A DNA stretch of 64,000 bases from Chalciporus piperatus (Eukaryota > Basidiomycota > Agaricomycetes > Boletales > Boletaceae), in contig JBBPTG010000048.1 in assembly GCA_038093975.1 (NCBI GenBank), positions 101,114-165,113 on the forward strand, in the 5' to 3' direction. Below, piece after piece: positions 38,857 through 49,893 of this stretch. How positions within the stretch are numbered: position 1 is the first letter of the stretch; the number at the start of each line of letters is the position of its first letter. A program made the translations under genes and the position numbers. The notes under the pieces were generated by a model. It was given only the letters and a program-made list of their open reading frames with translations. It was not told the DNA's origin and made no database searches.

Positions 38857-39673
38857 GACGGCTGGTCGGATAGGACTGTGAGTTGAATGACTCTGGGGAT
38901 ACGGCTGGCTGGCTTTTGTACGAGGGAACTGTGTGACGATTCGACTACGATTCGATGGGGAAACCAAATAAATTGTCCTCTTTAACCCCGAACTCCATGG
39001 CGAGGACAAACTCGATCGGCTGGGGGACCGCTCGGCGCTAAGCGCCAGTGCTAATAAGTGGAAGCATGAGAGGAAGCTCGGCTACAGACTTACCGAGTTT
39101 ACTCGAAACTCGGAAACGTAAAACCATTTCGGGACAGAACCAAGTATTCCGGATCCTCAGGCTACTTATCGACGGACCATTACATGCGCCAAATTCTGAA
39201 CAGGGTAGATGTTCCACAGGTTTGCGATTTCGATGTATATCCTGGCAGCGCTGCGAGGCTGTAGAGACTTGGGTATCTGATACGCTCTGAGGAACAGCTG
39301 GCATTCGATGGCGCTCTCCGACAAGGAATTTAAATTCCATGCCCAGGCGGATATTTTGTGAAAACGTCCGCGGATTCGGAGAAACCGGAGTCTGATCTTG
39401 ATAGCAAAATTGTAGCAATATGAACTTCCATGCCCAATCGCGGATGGGCGCATGGACCGTGAGAGTGGCAACGAAACTGGTATCCCCTTGGTTAAATACT
39501 GCTTGGGAACTTAAATGCGGTGATTTTGCATACTGACTCAGCCACTGACCGAGTTCCGAGTCCCTCGTTCACAGCTCCACTTTGTGCCTGCACTCACAAG
39601 CATGTGTAGCCAGTACCGGTGATCTTATCTGATCAGTATATTTGAGAAGACATCATCAAGAGGGGGATGAATG
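38857..39673. other. Intergenic region without a supported gene
   Basis: About 820 bp. A minus-strand open frame of about 130 codons (39038-39418) shows no recognisable domain and no convincing splice partners. A compact palindrome GGCGCT-A-AGCGCC lies near 39032-39044. Confidence 0.4.
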
Positions 39674-40935
39674 CTACCGCGCCTTACAAACAGTCCACCT
39701 TCCCTCTACTCCCTCCTTCGGTCTGAGGTGTCCTTCTCGACACCTCTCCTGAACCCAGTCACCGAAGCGAACGACAGTCGTCTCCGACCCAAAGCTGTCG
39801 AAGAACAGCCGCCTTTCTAACCAAACCTGCGACTCTTCCGATGAAGAGATCTCCCGATATGCATTGCGAACGACGGTCCAAGCCCTATCACGCGCTTTCG
39901 AACGGAGTCGAGAGACGAGAGCACAGAAAGCATCTCGGGCTAAGTTAGGAAACACGGTGGCAACCTTGGGATTCGCTGAGGTAGGACGTGGCATGGGGAG
40001 TAGATGCTCAAATGCTCCCGGTTGAGACATTTTCTCAAAGTGAACAAAGTTGAGCGTGAGCAGGCTACGGGCCAACGCCGAGATCCACGTGTAGGCCTCG
40101 GATGGCCGTTCTAGGGTGTTAGGAACGAGGTACCTTATCTGCTCCAAGTACGTCCTTTGGGAAGGGAAAGAGACAACGAGGTGATGGAGGAGCAGGATCA
40201 AGACTGTGACCAGACGAAGGGGCTGCGGCGCGGTATAGGCTGCGTATATATCCGGCACAAGATGGGAGAGAATGGAGGTAGTCTGCACGGGCGAATCGAA
40301 GACGACCGACAAATAGAGAGAGGTCTCGTAGACTGTACGGATGGTCAAACTTTATCCACACCAAGCTAAATCACTGACCTTCGAGTGCAAAGCCATCTTT
40401 CCGTCCAGACGCGAACAGGCCCTCGCGTAGTTTACCTGCAAATCAAGACTAAGCATACACTGAACTTCAGAAGCAAGTCCCAAACCAACTCACGGAATTG
40501 TATCAAGATGTTCTCCTGGCTATCCCTCTTCTGCTTCATCGAAGTCTCAGTCCGATGCTTAAGACTGTTGGCCATGTAGGCATCCCAGAACGTTCTCAAC
40601 TGCATTGATAAGTGCGTGTTGAAACTGTAGCGCACTGTGAAACGTACTTTTGAATCGATGAACGTTCTATACTCTTCTTGTACGGTCCGCCCCTTCAACC
40701 TAGGAAGTTCAGTGTCAACTAGGACTGAGTGAGATAGCGGTTACGCTCACGAATCGCCGTCTTTTTCGAGGCCGCTGCTGCGACTAACAGACGCTATGAG
40801 TTCCATCCGACGATTGCCTTCGGGCCGTTGCCCTTGGTTGCCATTAGCCTGCAGGCTTCCTCGCCGGCGACTTGTTAATGATGGAACAGGTTCTCCTTGC
40901 CATTGACCTCGCCGTGCCCCACGAGAAGATCTCAT
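39674..40935 (-). CDS. Helical protein of unknown function, five exons
   Basis: The likely start is ATG 40935 (MRSSRGARRGQWQGEP), a basic Gly/Arg-rich N terminus. Exons then join in frame: SLKGRTVQEEYRTFIDSK, LRTFWDAYMANSLKHR, KLREGLFASGRKDGFALE, and VYETSLYLSVVFDSPVQTTS, continuing to the stop at 39674 (EGVEGRWTVCKAR). The main domain is all-helical with regular hydrophobic spacing (LRLVTVLILLLHHLVVSF, FCALVSRLRSKARDRAWTVV). The layout loosely recalls PCI/SAC3-type helical repeats, but no diagnostic motif is visible, so I leave it unnamed. Introns at 40448-40493 and near 40690-40755 look canonical. Confidence 0.55.
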
Positions 40936-41239
40936 GCGATTGATCAAAGATGAGGTCAAAGCTGCACGACTGCACTGGTTGGTTCGGAAGAGATCATGGC
41001 TCGGAGAATTATTTATTTTCCTGAGGCTACCCAGGACTCGAACTTCTGTTACCGTGAGGTGTTCTCCCTTAGTCCTGTAACTCGACATTCACTCAGGCTT
41101 GGAATCGCAAGGATCCAAAGACCTAAATCTTGATCTACGCATAACCTATGTATTCATTCCATGGTATCTTTCTACCTGGATCCGACATCTACTTTCGTCT
41201 ACTTACCTTCGTCTAGTCCCGTTTAATATCCGATTCTAA
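40936..41239. other. Intergenic region
   Basis: About 300 bp between the start of the unknown helical protein and the stop of the Mg-ATPase, both on the minus strand. I see nothing definite in it. Confidence 0.4.
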
Positions 41240-44200
41240 TCACAACCACTCTCCGTCGAAGGCCCAAAGATAGACAGTCTTGGCAGCGTGGACAACGAGA
41301 GCATAAACGGCAATGATGGCGACCAGATAAGCGTAGAAGATCGGCTCAGGAGGCGTCATTTGCAGGGCCGTGTTGACCTTGGGGATGTAGGGAATGGCCA
41401 TTGAAATACCAGCCATCCCAAACGTAACCAATACGACAATGGAGGAGGCTCGCGATTGGATAAAGGGAACCTTGTGGGTTCGGAGGAACTGAATGATGAA
41501 GAGCTGTTGTGGACGCGTCAGAGAATGTAGCACATGAGGAACAATCGATGCCGTACCTGCGTCAGAGAACCTTCCAAGAACCAATGCGTCTGTGCCAGAG
41601 GGACGAGTGGCGAATTCGATGTACGAATCCCGTTCTTGAACCTTGGGGAGCAAAAGTTGGGTAAGATCAAGTGTAATGCAAGAACCAAAGAACGTACCAA
41701 TTGATACAGAACGTGGTAATGTCGAAGGGGCTAGAGAAAGGTCCCATGCAAATCATGAACCTAACGATGGACTTGGCACTCCAAGACCTGGGGTATTCCA
41801 GGTACTCTGGATCTACGTTGTCCCAAGGGATCGACCCCTGAGAGAAATCATAGAGCAAGTTCTGGACAAGCAGCTGGAGCGGGAGCATGGGCTGGTAAGG
41901 CAACCAAGCAGATGCGACTACGAATTTCGTCATTGTCAAAAACAGAGCGCCGTGAAGGGGGATGGAACGTACTCAAGACGGAGAACACATTGCCAAAGTT
42001 CGACGAGCAGGCCATCTTGATGTACTTCATAGTGTTCAGAAGTCTACCAAACAAAGCGTAAGCCTGATGTCTGAAACATACAAGACGAGAAGACATACGT
42101 GATTCGACCTTCAACCACACCACGAGCAACCACCCCAAGACTCTTTTCCAGAAGGATGACGTCCGCTGCCTCTTTGGCGATCTCCGTCCCAGAGTCTACG
42201 GAAATACCGACATCAGCACCACGGATAGCAAGCGCATCGTTCACTCCATCTCCCAGGAACGCAACAGCCCGACCACCACCACCTGCTCGCAAGGCCTGGA
42301 CGACCTCGAGCTTCTGATACGGAGACAATTTAGCGAAGATGATGGCGCGCTCAATTGTCTCCTTCAGAAGCTCGCGATCTTTGGCGAGTTCAGTGAGCTG
42401 GGGTCCTGTGACGATTAAGCTAGATTCGTCGACGGTCTCGGAGGCCGAGTCAGACGCAGCTTCGATGTCCTGCAGAGACCTTTTGTTCGCATTCGTCACT
42501 TTCGTAAGGTTGAAGTTTCTGAAAAGACCAAGATCACGGGCGACTTTGGCAGCTACGGCCGGAGCATCGCCAGTAAGAATTCGGACCTAATCAGGGCTGA
42601 TCAGCGTCCTAGTCCTAAGTGATCGAAAACGAGGGAAACTCCAATACCTGTACGTGGAGGCTGGCAAGCTTCTGAACTGCCTCAGCAGCGTCCGGCTTCA
42701 ACGGGTCCAACAATGCAATGAATCCAACGAAGATCAAATCTTCCTCGTCCTCCAAAGAAATCGAATCGCCCAATTTGACTGTTGCTTTGCGGCAGGCAAC
42801 AGCGATCAGCCGAAGTCCATCTTCGTTCAATTGCTTAGCGGTAGCGAGGATGCTGAGTCGATCAGCTCCAGTCAACTCAGTGGACGAAGACGCATCGAAG
42901 GTGACTTCAGCGACCGATTTCGACAACTCTTCGGGCTTCAATGCGGCAACACATCGCTCCAAGACTTCTTCGACAGCACCTTTCGTGATGAACAATGGGG
43001 AGTCATCGCCGCCAGAGATCCGGGAAGCGAGGATTGAGAGCATGCGGCGTGTAGAGTCAAACGGAACTTCGCCTAGTTTGCACCAACCATCTTGCTTGAA
43101 ATCGCCGAACGACCCCTTCTCGTTTTCTCCAACATGATCCAGTATGGCACTGTCGATGGGGCTACGAGAGCCCGTTTGAAGCGACGAGTTGATGAAAGAC
43201 AACTGGACTGGGAGGTCCGAGAGAGCACCCTTTGCATCCACCGATTTGGCGACACGGACCAGGTCAGCAGTCAACGTGCCTGTCTTGTCTGAGCATAGAA
43301 CGGATACAGCACCCAGATTTTGGATGGCATCGAAGCGTTTCACGATGACGTGCTGTCTGGCAATGCGAACAGCTGACAAAGCTAAGTTGGAGGTCTTCGT
43401 AATGTGATTATGTGAGTCACTGACATCCAACAAGATAAACAACACACATACAACGACCATCGGAAGCATCTCCGGCGTTATACCGACTGCAACTGCAATC
43501 GCAAACATGACAGCACCCGACCAATTTTTGCTAGTTGCGCCTTGGACAATGAAAACAGCTGGTGCCATGACCTACGAATGGTAGGATACTGTTTTGGTGC
43601 AAGTTTGGATAGAACGAAAGGTTATCGAACTTACCCCCATGAAACCCATCAAGACATAGCTGACTTTCCTGATGCCCATCTGGACAGCATTTTCAGGTCG
43701 CTTCCGGTTGAGCTCTTGAGCGATAGCAGCCATGTACGTATCCTTCCCCGTAGAAATCACGAGAGCCCGACCATTACCAGCTGAAACGGATGTTCCAGCC
43801 AAGCAAATGTTGTCGTTGTCTAGGAGAGCGAACCGATCAGACTGGTCCGCGGCACTCACGCGGACGACTTTATCGATCGGCATGATCTCTCCTGTCAATG
43901 ATGCTTGCGTGATGGCCAAGGCCTCAGCAGAGATCACGACAGAATCTCCAGGGAACACGTCGCCGCCTATTAGGGTAGCGTTGGTGTGGGAAGTCTCATG
44001 AAAACAGAAAAGAGCCTCACTTGCGACACTAATGACATCTCCGGGAACGATGTGTCTCAGATCGATTTCGAGTTCTTGGGAGACGCCATTTGCGCGACGA
44101 ATGACACGAACACGGGTGACGATGGACTTGACCAACTTGAGAGCTTGAACCATAGACTTCATTTCTTGCCAGAATCTACGTGAAAAATATGGATTTCGCT

Positions 44201-44695
44201 TGGTGGGCAAGGGGGGAAAAGGAAATTACCTCAACGAAGTGGAAGCGACGACCATAGCTATCATGACTACGAATGTTGGAACGGAATTCGTGGCGACGTT
44301 GATGATAGCGAGGACGGTCAAGAGAATATTGAACGGGTTCCAGATCGCAATCCACAAGATGGACAAAGCACCCAAGGGACGTTCGCTGACAGGTACGTTC
44401 GGTCCATGGGTATTCAAGATCTCGGCAGCCGCTTCTTCCGTCAAACCATCACAATTCCAAGTAGGCTCGAGCCTGGGTGGCGTTCAGATGGGGTAGGAGT
44501 AACAGGTAGAACCGCCGCCTACCGGAAAAGATCTTCGACGGGGACGTGCGCAAATCGAGCGAGCTTTGCGCAGATCTCGGCCTCGATTGTCTCAGTCTTG
44601 GATTTGTCTGGGCCCTCCTTGTCCAAGGGTCCAGCAGCTCTGAAGCGGGCGGGAACGAATTTCGAAGAGCGAATAGCTTCCAATGAGAACCTCAT
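41240..44695 (-). CDS. MgtA-type magnesium-importing P-type ATPase (class P3B)
   Basis: Membrane pump expected to import Mg2+ using ATP. N-terminal start taken at ATG 44695 (MRFSLEAIRSSKFVP). Features in order: GLTEEAAAEILNTHGPN, NPFNILLTVLAIINV (TM1), LTGEIMPIDK (actuator motif, with Ile after TGE where Ser is usual), VGITPEMLPMVV (TM4 ion-site loop), CSDKTGTLT (phosphorylated Asp), KGAVEEVLERC (nucleotide site), FLGDGVNDALAIRGADVGIS (hinge), YIKMACSSNFGNVFSVL (TM5) and LLYDFSQGSIPWDNVDPEYL, then MGPFSSPFDITTFCINWYVL. The last two are specific to the bacterial MgtA/MgtB family rather than to fungal Ca2+ or H+ pumps. Roughly ten introns interrupt it, so it is settled in the fungal genome. The bacterial-type sequence in a eukaryote suggests ancient lateral transfer. 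Confidence 0.88.
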
Positions 44696-45296
44696 CGTGA
44701 ATTGACTTATGTGACGATCAACATTAAGCACGATCAACGTACGCCAGACTTACCTTTATTTTTTTTCTGAACAGGCGTTCAAGGGTGTGTTACCTGCGGA
44801 ATTGAGCACACTAGAACGAGATGTCAGAGACATTGTAGATCGGACGATGAGAAGAGCCACGGACGAAGACGTTGGTATAAGCGCACGAAAACTCCCATCT
44901 GTTGGATGTGTGTCTGAGGAATCGAGGAAAGGTTTGTTGAGGGCTTTATATACTTTGGGACGTTCATAGCCGACATGTCGGAGGACGGGAAAATTTACGT
45001 GTTTCCTCATCTGATCGATGATCGATCTGATCCGGTTGTGACAACAGTTGTCCTCAGTTGTCTTGATGCCATTCCGAGACAGCGGTACCTTTTCCCAAAG
45101 TACCGACCTGGTCCGACCAAAGGGAGCCAACGGGCGCCTCGATATTTTTCAAGGACAGTACCACAGATAAAGGCTAATATTGGGACTGCCCATCACCTTG
45201 TTTTGTCAGTGAGTGACATGAGGTGCTATATTAGACTCGGGCACCCTGCATGCAGCCTGGTAAGAAGATATTCCCGACCAATAAACATATTACAAT
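44696..45296 (-). promoter_or_regulatory. 5' region of the Mg-ATPase with TATA box and two short upstream frames
   Basis: On the minus strand TATATAAAG lies at 44952-44944. Downstream of it two short frames begin at 44898 (MGVFVRLYQRL, 24 codons) and 44833 (MSLTSRSSVLN, 25 codons), both ending before the main start. A strong donor AAAG|GTAAGT at about 44755 could open a 5' UTR intron. No gene supported from about 44960 to 45296. Confidence 0.45.
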
Positions 45297-46748
45297 TTGC
45301 CTTCTGTCCCACTGGCACTGGACTGCTGTCCTTCGGCCAGCTTGTCCTCTGTTTCTTCTTCATCCGCCCCTGTGTCGTCCGATTTACCATCTCCTTGCCT
45401 CGCTTCAGAGGCAAATGAGGACTCCGCGGTATCGTCCCCAGTGATCGCGAGGGATTTCTCGATCTCCCTCGTGATCTTTTCCACCTCCTCGTCGAGTTTT
45501 TCCTCCGAATCTTTCTTCTCTGACGTTGGGGGCTCACTCTCGACCTCCACACTGCCTGCCGTTGCTGCCCATTCTTCATCGAGTTCTTCTTCTCACCCAA
45601 GTGCTTGGCAGAGCTCCCTAACGATATCGTCGCATTTACCCAATAAAACAACATCGTCCTGCCTGTCAAAGTCCCCAACTTCCTCCATATTGACGAGCAC
45701 GCGGGGACAATCCTCTGGCACCAGGTCGACCAAGGATGCAAATGGATGCACCGTTAGCGATGTTCCCATCACTATCAGAAGATCAGCGTCTCGCAGCGAA
45801 CTGATGGACGTGTGGAATCTTGATGGTAGCTGTCCAGCCGTTAGTCGTGAGGATGGATATCAATGTAGTCCAAGTGTCAGGTGCTTACAGCCTCCCCAAA
45901 GAACACGATATCGGGCTTGACCAACCCTCTGCAATGTTCGCACCGTGGTATGGTAGAATTGAAAACTGCTTTCTTGATCTTCTCGTCGTCATATGGTCGT
46001 TTGCAGTCGATACACCGCTGTGTGGCGAAACTTCCATGAGCTTCGACGATCCTTTTCTCGGGGACTCCCGCCCTCCGTTCGAGCGTGTCGATATTCTGGG
46101 TAAAACATGTGCGGAGAAGACCATGTGAGTGTAGCACTTTGATAAACGAGTGGGTAAGCGTTGACCGATAACGACCAGGGGAGAGTTCCTTCGCAAGGGT
46201 ATAAACTAGATGTCGCATAAATTGCAATGTTTCGTGAACCTCTGAGGTATTGCGGATCCACGACTTACAAGGTACTGGATTCCTCCGGAAGAAATCTATC
46301 TGGAACACCGCTTCTGGGTATGGCAAATTAAGCCTTGCCAAGTTGGCCTGAAAGGTGTCACCGGTGGAGAAGGGCCTTTCAGAAAGTACTGCTCACATAT
46401 AAACCTGTCGTGACCAGTAAGTGTAACTGTCAAGACGAAGATGCAAGGTACCCACCCGTTTCCGGCGAACGGAAATCAGGGATACCAGCAGAAGTACTGA
46501 CGCCTGCTCGATCATGAGCTCAGATGTCTACATTGGCCTACGTACGCCATACCGGCACCCAACTATTCATTCAATTGTGCATTAGTTCCATGAAGCGTAT
46601 GATATGGCAGTGACGCAATCACCATGAGAAATACACTTCGACAGTTATCAGATTTCATGTAGTTGGCAAGTGACTGGATGTCATTTGCCTCGAGAAGCTT
46701 TGGGGACTGATCTAGGGAATAGTACTCCCGAAAGTTCGCCATGTCCAT
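45297..46748 (-). CDS. HST2: Hst2-type sirtuin, NAD-dependent protein deacetylase (class I)
   Basis: Exons 46748-46623, 46562-46553 (10 nt), 46503-46456, 46404-46397 (8 nt), 46347-46269, 46205-45889 and 45829 onward keep one frame. The spliced protein reads SVFLMLGAGVSTSAGIPDFR, then SPETGLYANLARLNLPYPEA, FTQNIDTLERRAG and the catalytic His in EAHGSF. Zinc ligands are CIDC and CEHC; KPDIVFFGEALPSRF and MGTSLTVHPFASLVDLVP follow. This is the Hst2/SIRT2 pattern; the enzyme removes acetyl groups from lysines, mostly cytosolic, consuming NAD+. A TGA at 45593-45595 could end it at 274 residues. A 45-nt GT-AG intron (45552-45596) would instead continue into a Glu-rich tail (to 45297). The acidic tail is in frame and biased in composition, which favours the longer form. 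Confidence 0.92.
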
Positions 46749-46981
46749 GGTGGTACTGTTGTGCTTGAGGTAGCGAATGCTCGGTGAGAGAGCGGATGTA
46801 GATAACAGCTATACTTGGTCCGGCGTGACTGATGGCGACTCCGCGAAGTGATCCGTGCGAGCTAAGCTGGAGAAATTTACCGTGATTTATCAACGCATCC
46901 GGCTTGGTCAACTTAATGAGCAATGGAGGTCAGCACTAGGGGTCTCAGTCACGCCAATGCCGATGGCTCCGAGTCGGCGCA
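46749..46981. promoter_or_regulatory. Divergent promoter between sirtuin and MYND protein
   Basis: 233 bp separate the two start codons. No clear TATA or other element recognised. The first ATG of the plus-strand gene could also be 47024, which would widen the region slightly. Confidence 0.35.
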
Positions 46982-48441
46982 GTGGCTGTTATCCGCTACT
47001 TAGACCAGACCACGACCACCATCATGCAGGACCGGTTTGAGCTTCCTCCAAGGACGGTCTACTTGCCCTTGAAATCGATCAACAAGTGTTGTGTCTGTGG
47101 TGTTACAAGTGATACAACGCAGCTGCGTGTGTGTCCTTGCCATGAGGTACCTTGCGTCCAATCCACATCCGGTCAACTTGTTCATCATTCCTCCAGAATG
47201 TCTACTGCTATCCCTCGGAGTGTCAACAACGCGACTGGGTATCACACAAAGTCAGATGCGGTTAGTAGTATCCTCGCTTAATGTACACACAGATTCACTG
47301 GCGATGGTCAACAGGGAAGACAGAACAACTTGATTTAGGGGCATTCTACCCCGTCTTTGCGATAGCCTTTGAAAAATTCCACTCGCACGCAGAAAGGGGC
47401 ATTCACCCAGCTCTGCTTCACACGATCGTGAACAACCCCCATCCAAACGAAAATCCCACAAAGCTGCCAGGCGGCTGCACCGCCAGAGTAGTTCTCCTCG
47501 GGGATCCGCTCCGTGACCAGCGTTTCATGGGTGGTTCAGAATGGTGGCCGAGCGCACCGACAGCTAAAGTGCGATCTAAGCTGTTCCGTCGCATAACCAG
47601 GGAGGGAGACCTCCTAGTCAAGGTCGTCGCCATTTGCGTGGGGATCCTCGCAGAATTTTACACGACAACCTCCAGTGCGGACAAAAAAACTTCGCGTTAC
47701 CGTCTCCGCGTGGGGAAAGCTCCTATCGCCGACTTTGGAATTTCATGTGGGCCCGTCAGAGTAACTCATCAAGATAGGCTGGCGTACTGGTACCTCGATG
47801 ATGACACTATCGTCGAAGGTCAGAATCCAGACGATCACTACTGGATCTACTTCACCACAACCAGTGGCCAAGTCTTCACCCTCGAATGCGGCATGTTCAC
47901 GTTTAACATGTGCACCATGATCGACACCACGCCATACCATCCCAGTCGCTGGAGCAGCGCCATGATGCCATTCGCACCTGCGTTCTATAGACACAAAGAA
48001 CTCAAGAAGAATTCACCTGACGTGCATCGGGAGAAGAAGCGCTTTTCCGTGTTGCGCGATGCCTCACTCCATGAAGCAATCGCTCAGGGGCTTTCTGCAG
48101 TGGACGCAAAGGAAATCAACGCTTTCGCTGCCCGTGTAGCGGGCAGGGAGTGTACGGAGAGGGAGAAGAAGCTTCTGCCGCTCTACACCATGCTTGCATG
48201 CAATGGGATTGGTGAAGTGCTTCAAAGCAAGATCTACCGACGCTTTCCCGCCCAGCCAACTATGGCGATAGAACAAGATCCGAATGAGTTGGACGATATG
48301 GAGAAACACTCGAACAAATACTGGGAGTATCTTCAGAATTGGAAAAAACTGAAGAAGGAAGGGACGATCAAAGATGCATTTCGAGAGTATCAAAGGCTTT
48401 ATGTGAATGGGGCCAAACCAGGGAGAGTTCGAGGGTGCTAA
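46982..48441 (+). CDS. MYND zinc-finger protein with a large fungal C-terminal domain
   Basis: Three exons (46982-47146, 47197-47260, 47315-48441) sum to 451 residues. The MYND finger is assembled by splicing: CCVCG, LRVCPCHE, then NVYCYPSECQQRDWVSHKVRC, with C-x2-C, C-x-C, YC-x3-C and H-x3-C all present. MYND fingers usually bind proline-containing peptides of partner proteins. After the finger come EQLDLGAFYPVFAIAFEKFH and a domain of ~300 residues (FMGGSEWWPSAPTAKVRSKL, YWIYFTTTSGQVFTLECGMF) rich in aromatic residues. I recognise this as a type common in Agaricomycete genomes but know of no function. The C terminus has a charged helix (YWEYLQNWKKLKKEG). A second MYND gene lies 1.5 kb away with the epimerase gene between them. 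Confidence 0.8.
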
Positions 48442-48579
48442 GCCTTTTCAGCGCATCACCCAAGTTCTCAAATCTTCTCCAAATTTTCGCAGTGTAGTAC
48501 TCTGTTATAAATTACCTGTACCATCACCATGAACGATGTATAATGCCGTGTTTTCGCACCCTCGCAGCCGCTGAGGCTC

Positions 48580-49636
48580 TTACTCTTGTGAAAGCTCTAC
48601 AATCTGGTCGAATCCTGGGTACTGACGTAAATTGAGTTGGAACTTGTCTTCCATTGCTCTACGGTTGGATCAGTGTCGGAAACCTCGACGCCAGTCATAC
48701 AGGCGGCTCACCTCGGAACAAATCTCCCTCCAAGGAAATGCCTCCCTTCAAAGGACCGCACCCCCTCCTTTGGCGCAGTCAGACTTACCAACACGTCGGG
48801 CACGAGACCGATGCCCGCCTCATTGCCCTTCTCTACATCCCATCCACTGGGAATATCGACCGAGAGGATGGGCTTTCCCGAGGAAGACAAAAGGGGCAAG
48901 ACCTCGTCAAAAGGCGCACGAACGGGTCCCTTGAACGAAAACCCAAATATGGCGTCCAATACGACGTCAGACGCTGCTAGGGTCGAACGAAGGGTGTCCA
49001 TGGACGCGTCGGAGTGGAGAGTCCTGATTTGCATGTTATCACATTGCTTGTGCAGTCGCTGCGAAAAGGAAGAACGCTTGGAACGAAACACATCGTGAAT
49101 CGTGACGTGAACAGATTGGACTAACCTTGTAGATATCTTTCGATCCTGGCTGGCGGCCCGTGTTTGAGTCAGGATGGTTGTCCCAGCGTAATCACGAGGA
49201 CAGGGGGGGACATACCTTGGGCATGTAAATCACTGGCTCGTAGCCAAACATGCCTGACCGTGACGGCAGTCAGTGGACAAATTCTTGAGCGAAAACAGAC
49301 GCACTGAGGTGCCTTGCCGCTACAAGTCCATCACCGCCTTGATTCCCGGGACCACAACAAACGAGCACCTTGCTATATTTCTCTTTGCTGTAGACCTTTG
49401 CAAGTGTCTGGGCACATGCCAGTCCGGCCAGTTCCATCAGCTTCAGCAAGACAATATCAGATCCCCGTCACTGGTTCTCAGTGTGAAGCATCGGCTACCT
49501 GGTCGATACTAAACGCGCCCGATGCACTCATAAGTTCATCGTCGATCTAGGAACGCTGAATTTGTCGCGGCGCACGTATTCAATGAAAACGGCTCACTTG
49601 TTGAGCAAGCCTCGCTGTGAGGTAGCGAATCGACAT
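48580..49636 (-). CDS. NAD(P)H-hydrate epimerase (YjeF_N domain), metabolite repair
   Basis: It converts the R form of damaged NAD(P)H hydrate to the S form for the dehydratase. Start ATG 49636 ([13 protein letters not shown]); exons then join to [52 protein letters not shown] (cofactor loop; the usual GPGNNGGDG has Gln here), [11 protein letters not shown], the 24-nt exon PGSKDIYK (49126-49149), [46 protein letters not shown] (catalytic Asp) and GGRFVPR, ending ...[18 protein letters not shown]. Stop at 48580-48582. No targeting peptide is evident in this form. The partner dehydratase is not in this window. At least seven exons for a protein of about 250 residues is a high intron density. 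Confidence 0.9.
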
Positions 49637-49893
49637 GGTGGGAAGATGCAAGTCTCCACTGCTACTGCGAGGGGTTGGATCAAGGTCGGGCATGCCGCCG
49701 GAACTTGGACATCGATACAACACGGATACGGTACAGTAACCAGTTACAGAGAGTAGACGGGAGTAGCAACTACAACAACAGAATATATAGCCGGAGAAAG
49801 GTGAACGTTGAACAAGGAAAGCAGGGTGCAAATAAGTATAAGTCTTGGCTAGGCATCATGCATCATGAACAGGGAATAACTTCCCAAAACCTT

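Noticed and set aside
39038..39471. Minus-strand frames of 101 and 126 codons
   Set aside because: The two overlap in different frames, neither shows a recognisable domain, and no splice partners extend them.
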